From: Phytoseiulus persimilis
Lineage: Eukaryota > Arthropoda > Arachnida > Mesostigmata > Phytoseiidae
DNA: 64,000 nucleotides
Assembly: GCA_037576195.1 (NCBI GenBank)
Contig: CM075103.1
Span: 35,849,250-35,913,249 of the forward strand
Direction: 5' to 3'
Part shown: positions 50,693 to 61,650 of the stretch, one piece after another
How the letters are laid out: every line of letters begins with the position of its first letter
Position numbering within the stretch: position 1 is the stretch's first letter
Notes under the pieces: generated by a model
The model's input: only the letters and a program-made list of their open reading frames with translations
Database searches by the model: none
What the model was told of the DNA's origin: nothing
Position numbers and translations under genes: made by a program

Positions 50693-53084
50693 CTCAGCAA
50701 AACGATTACCGTAGCGGCTTCGAGGACTTTCGTGTATGTGAACTTCATCGAGGTCGACAAGGGCGATGAGATACCGTCCGTAGTAATCGATGCCTGCATG
50801 ATGGAGACAGAGTTCACTGGATGCTCCGAAGCTCATCTGAGACGGTTCCGATCGGAGACTAGTCTTCGACCCAGCATCGAAGGAGAGGAGTTTTATGAGC
50901 CGCTCTCGAAACTTGTTTCCAATAAGATTTGTTATCGAGAAAGAAAACTCAGTTATTCAGATATAGATTCGACTGTGGTAGCGGACACGAGTACGCACGA
51001 TTCTGCCGAGTACCTCTGAGCAGTACTCGATCAGAAATGTGGTCAAGAACGGGCAGGCTCTTGGGCTGTCAGCTAATGTCGAAATTATTCTCGCGTTTTG
51101 GTATCGCTCGAGGGTCGCAGCTGAGAGGGGAGCGACTGCCGTCGAACCCACTCGGCTGGACACCGGAGTCAATCGATCCATATGTGATAGAAGGAGATCC
51201 ACGGCTTCGCTGGGCCGACGGTTGCTGGATCCGCGACCTTCAACCCTATGCGAGACTTCCGGTCCTCGCCTCAGCTCCGCACAGCCCCGCCGTTTCGAAA
51301 GAACCTCACACGGGAAAACAGAACACGTGCTCGATCAGACATCGTATCGTTGTGATGAATCAGATCACGGATACAGATCCGTGGTCGGTTGTCTGCATCG
51401 CACCCTAAATATTGACACCGCAGTCAGAGAAACCACAGTCTGTCAACAGATGTTGTCGATCGAAATCCGGTCATCAGGAAAGCTCAGATGGGCGGCTCCA
51501 GCTCGCTGGGAACACATAACGAGAAATTTCCCAATCAACACACTCGACCTGAAACCTCATGAAGCTCCGCGGCATAGCAGTCCGGAGTAGGTAACTGCGC
51601 CATAGCGTCAGACGTCACCCGGCGAAGACTGTCCTGGCGAGGTTTTCCGAGCGACAACCTCATTCTTCAGCTCCAACCACGATCTTCAGATCCTCACTCC
51701 CCCCGCCACAGTGGAAAACTTCGTTCTCGGAGGCACTCCCCAGCAGGGATGTCTCCGTAGAGACGATATAGGAGCTGGCTGCACGTTTCCCTGTGGGGAA
51801 ATTCCCTCAGCGTTGAGCAATAGAGCCGAGCAGGTATTTTCGTTGAAATCCATCGATTTCCCTCTCAGAAATCAAGTGGAGGGCGTCAAACACGATTCTC
51901 TCGAAAAGCTGCGGAAAGCTCACACGGAACCTGCTAAGCTCATTGTCAAAGGGCAGGCTTATCCGGTGTGACGAGATCCCGTGTTGCCGGAGATAACGTC
52001 CGAGAAAAAGTTTTTATTTTTCCGCGATGGTTGGGACGACTCGTATAGTCCTCCGTCGGGGAGATTTCGCGTCGTCCGGAGTCTGATACAGGCCCCTGCT
52101 GAAATAGACCGTCTGGTTCTTGATTTATACTGTTCGCGAGGAGATTGCAGCGGCCGCCGTGGATTGCCTCGGCTTGAGCTGTAACAGGTACTTCGGTATG
52201 TAAGTAGTCAACTATGCAGACGGTCTGCAAAGGTGGCAGTTTCCAGGCCTCTGGCTCATGCTCAGAGAGGCGACTGAGAGAGAAGAGGGGAAAGAGACGC
52301 GGTCGCGGCGGAAAAAGCGAGACGGATCTGTATGGGTCGTAAGACGCGATGGCTCCTTTTATGTTCTTGTTCATCTATTCATAACTGGCTTAATATTCCC
52401 GGAGACACGGTAGCAAGTCGAGCAGCTTCCCGGAAGCCTGAGAAGTTTCGACGGCCGCGGAGCTATGTTCCCACATTTAGGGCCATTGCTTTTAGACGCA
52501 ATCACCCCGAGCCATGGAAAGCGCCTGGATGCAGGAACGGTATGTGAACACAGCCTGCAACAGAGAGTGACAGGGGTTAAGGCCTCGCGCAGGTGGCGAG
52601 CCATTGTCGATCTGGCGTCGGAACATCGCAGCCGAGTGATGATGTTCGCTTCCATCGACCGACTTCAAACTCTGCTCGCTCGACTCTCTGCACACATCGT
52701 AGCCTAAAAATAAACTGCTTTCAAGCTCTCACAAAATCCGGCTCATATCGAGTCGGAACCGTCCTCACGCTCGTTCCGACTCATAGAACAGTCTTCCAGT
52801 GGAGCTTTACGAGCCCATCGGCTGAATCCAGTTGTGAAAAACACGATGATATCGTTTTGTGGATCTTGACGGGTTTCGGATAGGGGCGAAACTGGCGGAG
52901 ACTGCGTTTCGACAACTCAGTGGTAATTCAGGGAGTTCCCGCTGTATTCCACTGGGCTGCACCGGAAACTCCGGAGGCAAGGCGCTCGAAGATCATGTAG
53001 TTAGCTATTGCATTTGACAAATAGCGGGTTGCAGCTGCCGCAGATTCAGGGTGAAGACACCATGGCTTGCGATTCAAACCGATT
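50693..53084. other. No firm gene; expected site of the missing scramblase amino-terminal exons
   Basis: The plus strand has overlapping frames (50732-51019, 50929-51408 and 51039-51590), none with a domain. On the minus strand a stretch ending KVLEAAT before GTAATC at about 50700 could be scramblase-like, but its phase does not fit the next exon. Confidence 0.45.
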
Positions 53085-53255
53085 TCAGGGTTCCCCGACG
53101 GGAGCGTCTCCCCCCTCAAACTCGAGCGGATCCGAGGAGGAACTGGAGTGCTTGACGATCTGCCACACCATGCCCGGAGTAACCAACTTGGGGTCGTAGG
53201 ATCCAGAGCCTTCCGGCATCAGCTCGAAAAGGGCAGGTTTCATGAAGGAACGATT
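53085..53255 (-). CDS. Candidate 3'-terminal exon of an unidentified minus-strand gene
   Basis: It begins right after a strong acceptor on the minus strand (cttcctttctttcag) and reads 56 codons to a TGA. The peptide starts NRSFMKPALFELMPEG, continues YDPKLVTPGMVWQIV, and ends in a Ser run and an acidic tail (DPLEFEGGDAPVGEP). A second frame is open for 45 codons. It lies 2.4 kb upstream of the scramblase on the same strand, so it could in principle belong to that gene's missing 5' part only if a donor precedes the stop; I saw no good one. Family unknown. Confidence 0.28.
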   Translation of the reverse strand, partial: NRSFMKPALFELMPEGSGSYDPKLVTPGMVWQIVKHSSSSSDPLEFEGGDAPVGEP

Positions 53256-54525
53256 CTGAAAGAAAGGAAGTGAATGGCAGCCCAGGATGGTTGAAAGATG
53301 TCCGACGTAGCTAACGCTCAATCTCTCACACGATTCGACCGCTTGATCATGGAATGGGCTTCCGTGTACAAATCGCGTTGAATACGCAGCAATCGCCCAG
53401 CTCAGCCATCAACAGATACGCAGCCGTAAAAAAAAATATAGTAGCTCGAGTCCTCCACAACTCGATGACTTAGATTGCCCCATAGAGAAGCTCACTCACT
53501 AGACGCTGCTATTTCGCGGCATCCTGCAGGGTCGAGGTTGGATTCGAGATGATTCAGCTTTGGCGTAATTACGTATCGGGTGCATGGCGTATCTGAATTT
53601 CGAAAAAGTCTTGCGACCCCGGCATAAAGCGTTCGTGGGAGCAAGCTGTTCGGAAAGGTCTATCTCAATATTTCGGAGCACGTTCCTCTGGTTCCACAGT
53701 GTGCTCCGATTCTTCGACGTAAGAAGAGACAGCAGGAGTGGGTGAAAATTTTGGGATGAATGTCTCGAAGAAGAGCAGTTTCCGTCGAATCGAACCGACT
53801 CACTTTGAGGGACGCTAGAGAACTTTCTTCATATTTTCCCACGGCTTTTACTTTCTTTTTGACCATGATATAACTCCACACTGCGGTCTCAGACAGCTCA
53901 ATCGGCAAGATTGAACCTGAGAATCGATTCCCACAAACAAGCTGATCCGAATCGGTCGAATGTCGCCTGTATCCCTACAAAAGTAACAATTTAACGCTTG
54001 GATGTGTTTTCACGCACCCAAAAAATATCTACAGGTCCGACTTGGCGCGGGATGGCTCAACGACAATGACTGATCGCGCTCCATCGTCGCTCACTTATTA
54101 CCTGTCTGAGTTTTCGCAAATATTACAAGATCGTCACGCATTGGAATTTTTCTATTGTCATGTCGGAGTCCTCCATCATGTCACTTGAGTCACCGCTGGG
54201 CGTGCCCGCAAGAAGAGCTAGGATTGAGCATCCGATCCGAGAAGTGAACACTTGCTCACTAACTCTTCTCACACTGATCATGGAGGAAATATTTCGTCGT
54301 TTTCCAGTTGGGGTTCGCCATTCGTTCGCTGAGATCCGCGATGCAAGGCCCTCCTAGTCCTTCCCCGTTCCAACTACAAACGCAAATTGAAACCCGCCTG
54401 AGCTTGTTCATCCCAGACTTTTTGCAACTCATTCATCCGCTGAGTACCTCGCACGTGCCCAGAAATACCTAAACTAAGCACAGAAAGTACACCTGATATT
54501 CAAGCTGCGTGATATTTCTCTGCAG

Positions 54526-54608
54526 CTCCGAAGAAGCGGTGGTCACGATCTCCACAGCGACCTCTCCCAAAGAAAAAGCTGCTGTGCGGATGATTCGCTC
54601 CGGTGGAG
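54526..54608 (+). CDS. Candidate internal exon of an unidentified gene
   Basis: It is bounded by a strong acceptor (gatatttctctgcag) and a consensus donor (GGAG/GTAAGC). One frame gives SEEAVVTISTATSPKEKAAV then RMIRSGG; a second frame is also open. It is 83 bases long, entering with one base and leaving with one base. No family is recognised and no partner exons were found. Confidence 0.25.
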
Positions 54609-56653
54609 GTAAGCTCGCGGAGTACTCTGTTAGCGTCGTGCCGCGCTATCCCAGTTTGAAGCTTAGTTACCTCCCCGGGTCGCTCAAAGAGTGGTCAAAG
54701 TAGGAGGAAGCAAACAGCATACAATTAAGAAGGCTGGCGGCTGGGTTATTACGGGAGTTGACTCCACGTGAGATTCCCATTTTGCATCCGTGGACCTCGG
54801 ACGCCCTCAGAACGCCCAAATCTCATCTTAATTAGCCGGCGGATTCAGCGCTGAAGCACTTATTCGTATTGCTGGTTTGAACAACGCTTGAACAGGCACG
54901 GCTGCGGAGCCGCAACGGTTCAACGGACAAATGCGCAAAGACTGAACGAGGGACGACGGATGAACCGTTGACGATCCCGAAACAGATGGCTTCAACTCTT
55001 CGGACGTCCAGTTGCCTTCAAGAGAGGGTTGTCACGATCAAATGAGCATCGAGACTACAGAAAACTGTTGTACCCCGAGGGGAGATGTTGCTGAACGCAT
55101 TTCCATCTCTGCCTGGAGCGCGAAACGTGACGGAGTTCAGGTGTCACGTGGTTCGGTCCCACTCCGGTTGGCTGACGATTGACCGAGCTGACCGAATCCT
55201 TCATCAGGGTCCGAATTCAGAGAGGTATAGCGACGTTTGGGAAGCATTAGACGTTGCAGCTCATGGGAGAGCCCTCCTCAAAGTGTCATCTATACTTAAA
55301 GCCTAAAAACTTGCCACTTTCTCGTGGCACGCCTCAGCAGTTTCGGATCGCTTTGGTCCGAGGGTTTTTTTATCTTGGTTTTTCCCTGACTTCGAACGGA
55401 CGTCATCGGTGTGAGATTTGAGTCCCGCTGCGGCTTCGAGTCTGAGAGCTTTCGTTGGAGAACAACATCGTTCTTATAGAGCGGTTTCGGTTACTTATCA
55501 GCGCGTACTACGTTACCGGTTCCAAGAATATCGGTAAAGGCCTGTCTCTGGGCGTCCTTCGTGTCGAGATTAGACGAGCGAAAAGCAAGTCAGCAGGCAA
55601 GCGAACAGGGAAACTGAGCAGCAAGCGCGCCGCCACTTGAATAGCCCGCGGGCCACGTCTCAGAAAAGCCGGCTTCGAACATCTTTATCTCAAACTTCCC
55701 CACTCGATTCGCCGCCGGCCATTGTGTGCTCATGATACTACTCCATATCCATAAATACTACGACGGTTTGTTGGCAGCGTTAGCACTGGAGAGAGGAGCC
55801 AAACCTGTCTCGTTCTGTCTACGTGGGGGTAGAAAATTTCCTCCCCCTCCAACGAGGAAACGATGAGCTCGCCCTCACAAATCGAAATCGCTCAGGAGAT
55901 GATCCAGAACATTATCCCGATGCGCGGATCTGGGAACGATTTCTCTTCATCTCTGAATGGAGCATCCCATGCAAATGCATCCAGCGTTAGGTTCCATCGA
56001 CACGACCAAGCCTCTCTCATCTATATTTCCTTCTCTTGATCGCAGGGTGCTCCAAAAGTCGGTATCACCTTCAAGCATCGAGATTGATTAGACCCGCCTG
56101 CCCGTTCAGGCGTTTCCAGGTTTGGTTTTCTGTCTACGTTAAAGCGATTCGAAGCTGTGGTTCTGAGTGTGCTAACGCACGAACTCCCGACCGGGCCAGC
56201 TGTGGAGGAGCAGGGTGTCCTTTTTGTCGCATTGTAGGGGGAATCTGGCAAGCATATGCAATAAGCCATTCGGCAGACCGGCAGCTTCCACTGCTGTCGA
56301 GGTAGAGACGTTCGCAAATGCCTTGGGAAAGCCCCAGTCACTTCGAAGTGAGGGGGGACACATCGAGGGGAGCGAGATCAGACTCACTCGCATCGATTTC
56401 TGGAGAGACAGGGGCGACGAGTCAAAGGATTCAAGGATGATTTCCCAGGAGATGATTGGGCTCGCGGCGCTTCCGGGCGTCACAATTATCTGTCTATGCG
56501 TTCCAGCGAGAACATGAAACGAGTTCGCGCAGGCATTCGATACGCTGGAACAAAACTTCAAATATCGGCATTGCTTTGCGTGTTCTTAACTTTAAGCTTC
56601 ACACTGGTTGCTAATTATGATGGAAAAAAAGATGAATAATTGAAATATGAAGA

Positions 56654-57265
56654 GTGGGCAACGCATCGACAACTCGAGGCATGCCCCTCCGGCTCATGGA
56701 AATGCTCTCCTCGAGCATGTCCCCTTCGAAGTGGAGCTTCTCTGATCACCGTGAACCAGAGTTTGGCTCCCTTGCAATGGGTGGGACGCGAATGAGGCGG
56801 TTGGTGCAACATTCGCTTCTTCGGGAGTTTGGTCATGAGAGCCAGTTTTTCACAAGTGTGATTCGAGTCGTGACCGCCACCAGAATGCGAATTATGCGAT
56901 GTGTGTCAACCGGACGGTATCCTCTTTCCTGTAGGCCGATATTCAGTGCAATGCCCGAAAATCGCCAGATTCTTACCCGCCGAGTTCTGCTGGGGGACTC
57001 GTTTCCGGGATTAGCTCCTTGCCGAATGACGCTGTATCATATGATGGGTTTCCAGGAAACCCACTTCATATTTGTCTTTTCTGCGGGGATCGCCGCCGAC
57101 TATCGGCACATCGCATCAGGTCAAACATTACCAGCGGTCTTTTCAGGGTTGGAGCATTCTAAACATTCAATACACTCTTATTCAATGGAACGACAGGAAA
57201 TTCAGGACAGCTCCCTTCCCGGGCACGGGGATAGCGGTTGTCGAATTATCTCGTCTTTTCAGTGA
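56654..57265 (+). CDS. Long open frame, 203 codons, doubtful
   Basis: This is the longest unexplained open frame on the plus strand. It has no ATG at its start (it begins at GTG), no recognisable domain, and a length only slightly above what chance should give in this window. It ends where an acceptor-like sequence (atctcgtcttttcag) occurs. I list it because it lies just upstream of a candidate terminal exon on the same strand; it may well be noncoding. Confidence 0.15.
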   Translation: MGNASTTRGMPLRLMEMLSSSMSPSKWSFSDHREPEFGSLAMGGTRMRRLVQHSLLREFGHESQFFTSVIRVVTATRMRIMRCVSTGRYPLSCRPIFSAMPENRQILTRRVLLGDSFPGLAPCRMTLYHMMGFQETHFIFVFSAGIAADYRHIASGQTLPAVFSGLEHSKHSIHSYSMERQEIQDSSLPGHGDSGCRIISSFQ

Positions 57266-57480
57266 AGACGGGAATTGCCTAGGAAACCTTCCCCGTCGTC
57301 CCCGTGGCCGCCATACGGAAGCGTGATGGCGCCATCGTCGGATACGTATCTCATGCCACGATGGCGTCGCTGAGAGCATGAACGTGACATGGTTGCTAAA
57401 TCGTGCCGGTACCCGATGTCACGCCCCAAGTTACGAAGCGTTAACTGTTCAGTTGTTCTAGCGTCTTCCTGTTGTTTCAG

Positions 57481-57747
57481 TCATCCAGGCAGTTCGGTCA
57501 GCTTGAAGGAGAGGTAAAAACTGGAAACAAGCCAAACGGAGCTCTGAGTTTTGGGCGGGCGGGTAGGCAGGCGGCACAAAAAACGTTCCCGGAAAAATCT
57601 CCGCCTGTCTGGTTGCACTTGAACTTTGAAGAAAGCGCCAGCAGCACCGGTACAGTGCCAAAGGACTACTCGGGAGCAGCTGCATCTGTCTGTGATTCGT
57701 ATCCATTTATAATGTGTGAGAGGCCTGGTTCACGTCACATTGAATGA
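57481..57747 (+). CDS. Candidate 3'-terminal exon of an unidentified gene
   Basis: It starts directly after a strong acceptor (cttcctgttgtttcag) and stays open for 88 codons to a TGA. The peptide begins SSRQFGQLEGEVKTG, has a WLHLNFEESAS stretch in the middle and ends PGSRHIE. Composition is balanced and not dominated by repeats. A possible internal donor (GAG/GTAAAA) lies 33 bases in. Upstream on the same strand is a 203-codon open frame (56654-57265) that could supply earlier exons, but I found no donor linking them. No domain is recognised. Confidence 0.28.
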   Translation, partial: SSRQFGQLEGEVKTGNKPNGALSFGRAGRQAAQKTFPEKSPPVWLHLNFEESASSTGTVPKDYSGAAASVCDSYPFIMCERPGSRHIE

Positions 57748-58628
57748 TAATTCCAGAGAAACTTTTGTTTCTTCGTGCTGTTTGCTCTATTTGAACCAGG
57801 CTCGTTCAACGGTTCCCTCGGAGACGCGCAAGCTCACTAGCTTACGAGCCAGCTCAAGGACAACCGCTCTGATTTGAGAACAACGCGAATTCCCCAAATA
57901 ACGTGCGCCGCCTCCAGCCCCTAGCGGTATGCCATCACGGTACAGCACGAGCTGATTCATGGATCGCGGTAGCTGCCCTAATGACGACTCGCGCTGTGCT
58001 GAGAAGTAGATCAAGGAGCTCGAGAGGAAAGACAACATGGATCCCCGACCCCCTTCCTGCCCAACCATGTCAGGAACATGAGAACGCCAACGGAACTCGC
58101 TGCGATGCCCGTTTCCCACACGAGTTTCCTTGACAATCCCCACTCCCCAGAACTGAATGGAATCATGAAGATGATAGCCAGAGTTTCTCTCCGACACCAA
58201 CGTCCATACAAGATTTCTAGACCAGTGAAACCTTTCCCGACCGAGCTAGCATAAAGCTTCGACCGGAAGTTCTGGTTTCGGAGGATTCACAGCCCGACGA
58301 GATCGAGACGACTGCTCAGATAAAAATATCCACGTTTATATTAATCAAAACAGAGAGTCATGGGTCTGAGTCGGAAACTCGACTCAACAGGCCAACAACT
58401 TGATCATTTTAGGTTCGGATGAACTCCATGAACGAACTCCGGGGATAGTGTCTGGAATCCTGGCTGGTCCAACTGCGATGATGCCTACGAGCGATACCGG
58501 GAAGTGGCTCACTGGGCCACTCAAATTTCGTGAGGAACCTGCTCCACGACTTGGATTATAGAAGGGGTCGGTTACCCAGAGCATCCCCTGAAGTCGAATT
58601 CAATCGATGGATTCGCGGTCTTATCGTG

Positions 58629-59636
58629 TCAGGTCACAGTCACCATCGTTCCGTTGTTCAGTTTGATTCTCACCACCTTGGACATCGTGGCGTTTCCGGT
58701 AAAGATCCGTTTTGTGATCCTAGGCACCGACGCGGACGCAGCCTGGTCTTGAGGGGGAGGGATCGCCCGGAAATGTATCTCGTTGTCGCTGTGGAATCTG
58801 GAAGTTTCGAACATCCGTGGCTCGGGAAAGGGGAGTGGAGGTCTTTGAGGAGGATGTGGCATCGGTTCTTGGGGTGGGGTAGGCGCTCTAGGCGGAGATG
58901 TGGTTCGAGAAATCCTCACCGTGGACCTCCAAGAAGGTCTGACAGTGGTTCTCCGCGAGACGGGGGTGGGACTGGAGAGCGTTGGCGTATTTGAACTCTC
59001 GTAGTGCTGATGGTCCCAGCTGTGGAATCTGCTCCACGGCGGCGTGTTCTGATTCCACTCGTTCCAAGATGTGTTGTTCATCTGCTGCGTCGCGTTCGCG
59101 GGCGGAGCGCATCTGATGACGATAACAGCACTGGCGACGGCTATTCCGATCATCGCGAAAGGTACCCCCACCACACAGAATGTAGCCATAGCCCCAACTC
59201 CGCTCAGACCTCCAGCATGGTCTGTCCATATGTAGTGACCTTGCTTCATTCCGGAGAAAATGCATAACATGCATCCGATCCCGATGCTCAGGGCGCAGGC
59301 CGACGTTATGACCAGCAAGAGTTCACCTCCTTCAAGTGGCAAAGTGGAGCAGGTGGCCTGAAACACCTGCACGGGATTTGTGACGTTGTTTCCTATCATG
59401 GTGTAGACCTGCGTCAAGCTCATCGTCACCAGGCCGAGAACGGCTACAATGCTGCCCGTGAGGAGTATTGCGGCGATTGGCAGGAGGCATTTCGACGTGA
59501 CTTTGAGCACGAGGAAAATAATGGCGCACATCGCTAACACTATGGCACTGCTGATCAACCAATTCATCTGAGGCGTTTGTTGGGGATCAACCCCGCTTCC
59601 CTGTGTGGGATCCATATCGCTGGGTTCCATTTCCAT
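58629..59636 (-). CDS. Four-pass membrane protein with proline-rich tail, intronless, family unknown
   Basis: A single 335-codon frame, much longer than chance allows here. An in-frame TGA lies nine bases before the first ATG, so this start is the earliest possible; Met3 and Met8 are alternatives. Hydrophobic segments fall at about residues 25-46, 51-74, 104-128 and 146-175. The loop between segments 2 and 3 holds NNVT (possible glycosylation) and Cys96. The amino end is short and acidic (MEMEPSDMDP). After residue 176 comes a 160-residue hydrophilic tail with NATQ and NNTS, a Ser/Thr/Arg-rich part, then a proline-rich stretch at 248-272 (PPQEPMPHPPQRPPLPFPEP) that could bind SH3 or WW domains. 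The four-helix layout recalls claudin-, MARVEL- or MS4A-type tetraspans, but I see no signature of any of these, so no function is assigned. With an even number of passes both ends lie on the same side, probably the cytoplasm. Confidence 0.8.
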   Translation of the reverse strand: MEMEPSDMDPTQGSGVDPQQTPQMNWLISSAIVLAMCAIIFLVLKVTSKCLLPIAAILLTGSIVAVLGLVTMSLTQVYTMIGNNVTNPVQVFQATCSTLPLEGGELLLVITSACALSIGIGCMLCIFSGMKQGHYIWTDHAGGLSGVGAMATFCVVGVPFAMIGIAVASAVIVIRCAPPANATQQMNNTSWNEWNQNTPPWSRFHSWDHQHYESSNTPTLSSPTPVSRRTTVRPSWRSTVRISRTTSPPRAPTPPQEPMPHPPQRPPLPFPEPRMFETSRFHSDNEIHFRAIPPPQDQAASASVPRITKRIFTGNATMSKVVRIKLNNGTMVTVT

Positions 59637-59991
59637 TGCATCAGTTCACGGTGCATTCACACATAACAAAGAAAACGATGCGGTGACTGTACGAGACACC
59701 ACGATTAACACCGTACAGAGACTCCGATGCCGCCACCACCACCGACCCAACGACGACTCGGTTGAGTTCTACCAACATCATGATAAACGACCCGCGCAAA
59801 GATTTCTTGCTTTGAAGCAAACCCTTTCCCGAAGCGGCCGAACGTTGAACGCCGTCGAGCGCGAGAACCACTCCCCGCTTCCGCGCTGGTCAGCTCTGAC
59901 CACACAACGGTGTCCACCGAAAGTTCAACGCTGTCGCAACTCAGGTCCGATCGTTCACCGTCACATACCAATCGTCATCATCGCGTGCCCT

Positions 59992-60008
59992 CCCCCCCCC
60001 CCCCCCCC
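59992..60008. repeat. Poly-C run (17 C)
   Basis: Seventeen consecutive C about 360 bases upstream of the four-pass gene's start codon. The copy number is likely to vary, and it could lie in the promoter region. Confidence 0.95.
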
Positions 60009-61611
60009 GTATTCTTGTAGTTGGGAAGATAGGGACCACAGCCGATCGCATGGAGGGAAACTCCCGACGCCTCGTGAAGGTTGAATCTCGTCCAACGCGG
60101 CGCCCCCTGCCCGTGGAACATGGAATCCTCGAGATTCTGTACATTTGAGGATGGAGAGGATGTATCCTTGGAATGTTTGGCTTTTCGGCTCCATTTCAGA
60201 CGCATCTCCATGACGCAGAATTATTTCCTCGACGTTAGGCCGGGATGAGAGGAGAGAGCAGTCAACCAGGTCAGGTGGCGCGGGAATCGCGGCTGTGCGT
60301 GTCGGGTTGGAACGTTTTCTCGGTCGACCCAAGACCCAGTCGACCGGGATCCTGCGCAGTTATTGGTTTCGGGGTTTTGGCTTCGAGTGGCATGAGGGTC
60401 AAGTTCGCCGCCATAGAGCTATGGGAACGAATAGCCCCACGGGTTCGGTGTCCGAACGCAGCCGGTCTCCCGTGACGTTGGCAAGGAAGTCCTTGAAAAC
60501 TAAACCACTCATCGATCCTATTCGTCCGTGTTCCTAGGGTGTTGGATGAAATAAAAACTTTGGAGAGTTCGGATAGATCCGATCGTAGATTCTCCTCGAT
60601 TTTTGCCTATACAGATCTCGATGTTGAGGAACGGCACCCTCCATTCGAAGCTCAAAAAGCTGAGTCCAACGAGCCGTGAGCAAACAAAATTTCACGCCGG
60701 TGATTTTCCTTTTCGTGACGGTTGGGCTCCAGGGCAGAGCAAAAGAGATCTCCATGATGAATTCTGAGCGAGGCAAATTTCCATCTGTCCGCTCCCCTGA
60801 TCGCGGGGAACGTGCGAAACCCCGGGGGGCACACGCAGAGAGCCAGAGTCGTCTCCCGGACGATCCATCAAGCCGTAAGACACATCCGTCGAAAAATTTC
60901 AGTTTATATACTATGCGAGGGTGGCAGAACTATGTACACTGGGTTCGTGAGCGAATCGATTTGTGCTGAGCGATTTCTCGCCCAGCTTTCGGAAACAATG
61001 CGAATATCAATCATGCAAGTTGCTCAGGCGTTCGATGGATCTTCCCGGCCGTCCCTGCCGCGCCCGCTCGCCTATCTCCTCCTCGAGGTCCCTTCGTGCC
61101 CGCTCTCGAGTCTTCGATTCTCGCCTTTTTCCTTTGATTTCCCAGTTTCTCGATGGCTTCCCTCCGCCGGCCCCTCCCGATGGAGCGGGAAACTTTTCCC
61201 TCTGGGTGAACCTTCTCCAACGCCTTGAACCGTCGGCTGAATTTGAAAGTCTCGTCGGCGAGGTCGACGCGGGAGAACCGGGATGAGGTGACTGACGCTC
61301 GAATCTCCCGCATTGCCCCGGGTCATTTTCATCAGAACGGCCGAGTCCCGCTATTTATTTTCCCTCCGTTCGTTCGGCCTCCTTACACTTTCGCCCATTC
61401 TTTGTATTTTGATTCATTTCCCCTCCCGACGGCTCATTCTTGTTGCTCTAAAAATGCTGGACATCAGGAAGCGGCCTGTCGGAAACTTTCCTTGGAAGCG
61501 GTTCATACAAGAGCATCGTTTAGAGGCTAACTCGCCCGAAAGACTTTCGTCGCGAATGTGCGAGCTTCAGTCCGACCAGGACAGAAAATCATTTGATCGC
61601 GTCTCTGACGG

Positions 61612-61650
61612 GGGACAAGCGTCTCGGGGACAAGCGTCTCGGATTCAAGC
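61612..61650 (+). repeat. Short tandem repeat, 15-bp unit
   Basis: gggacaagcgtctcg occurs twice in a row, followed by a degenerate third copy (gattcaagc). Confidence 0.85.

Noticed and set aside
53520-53680. GILQG-like and YLNFEKV-like peptides on the plus strand, suggesting a reverse transcriptase
   Set aside because: The motifs are in the wrong order and different frames, with no FADD/YADD box.
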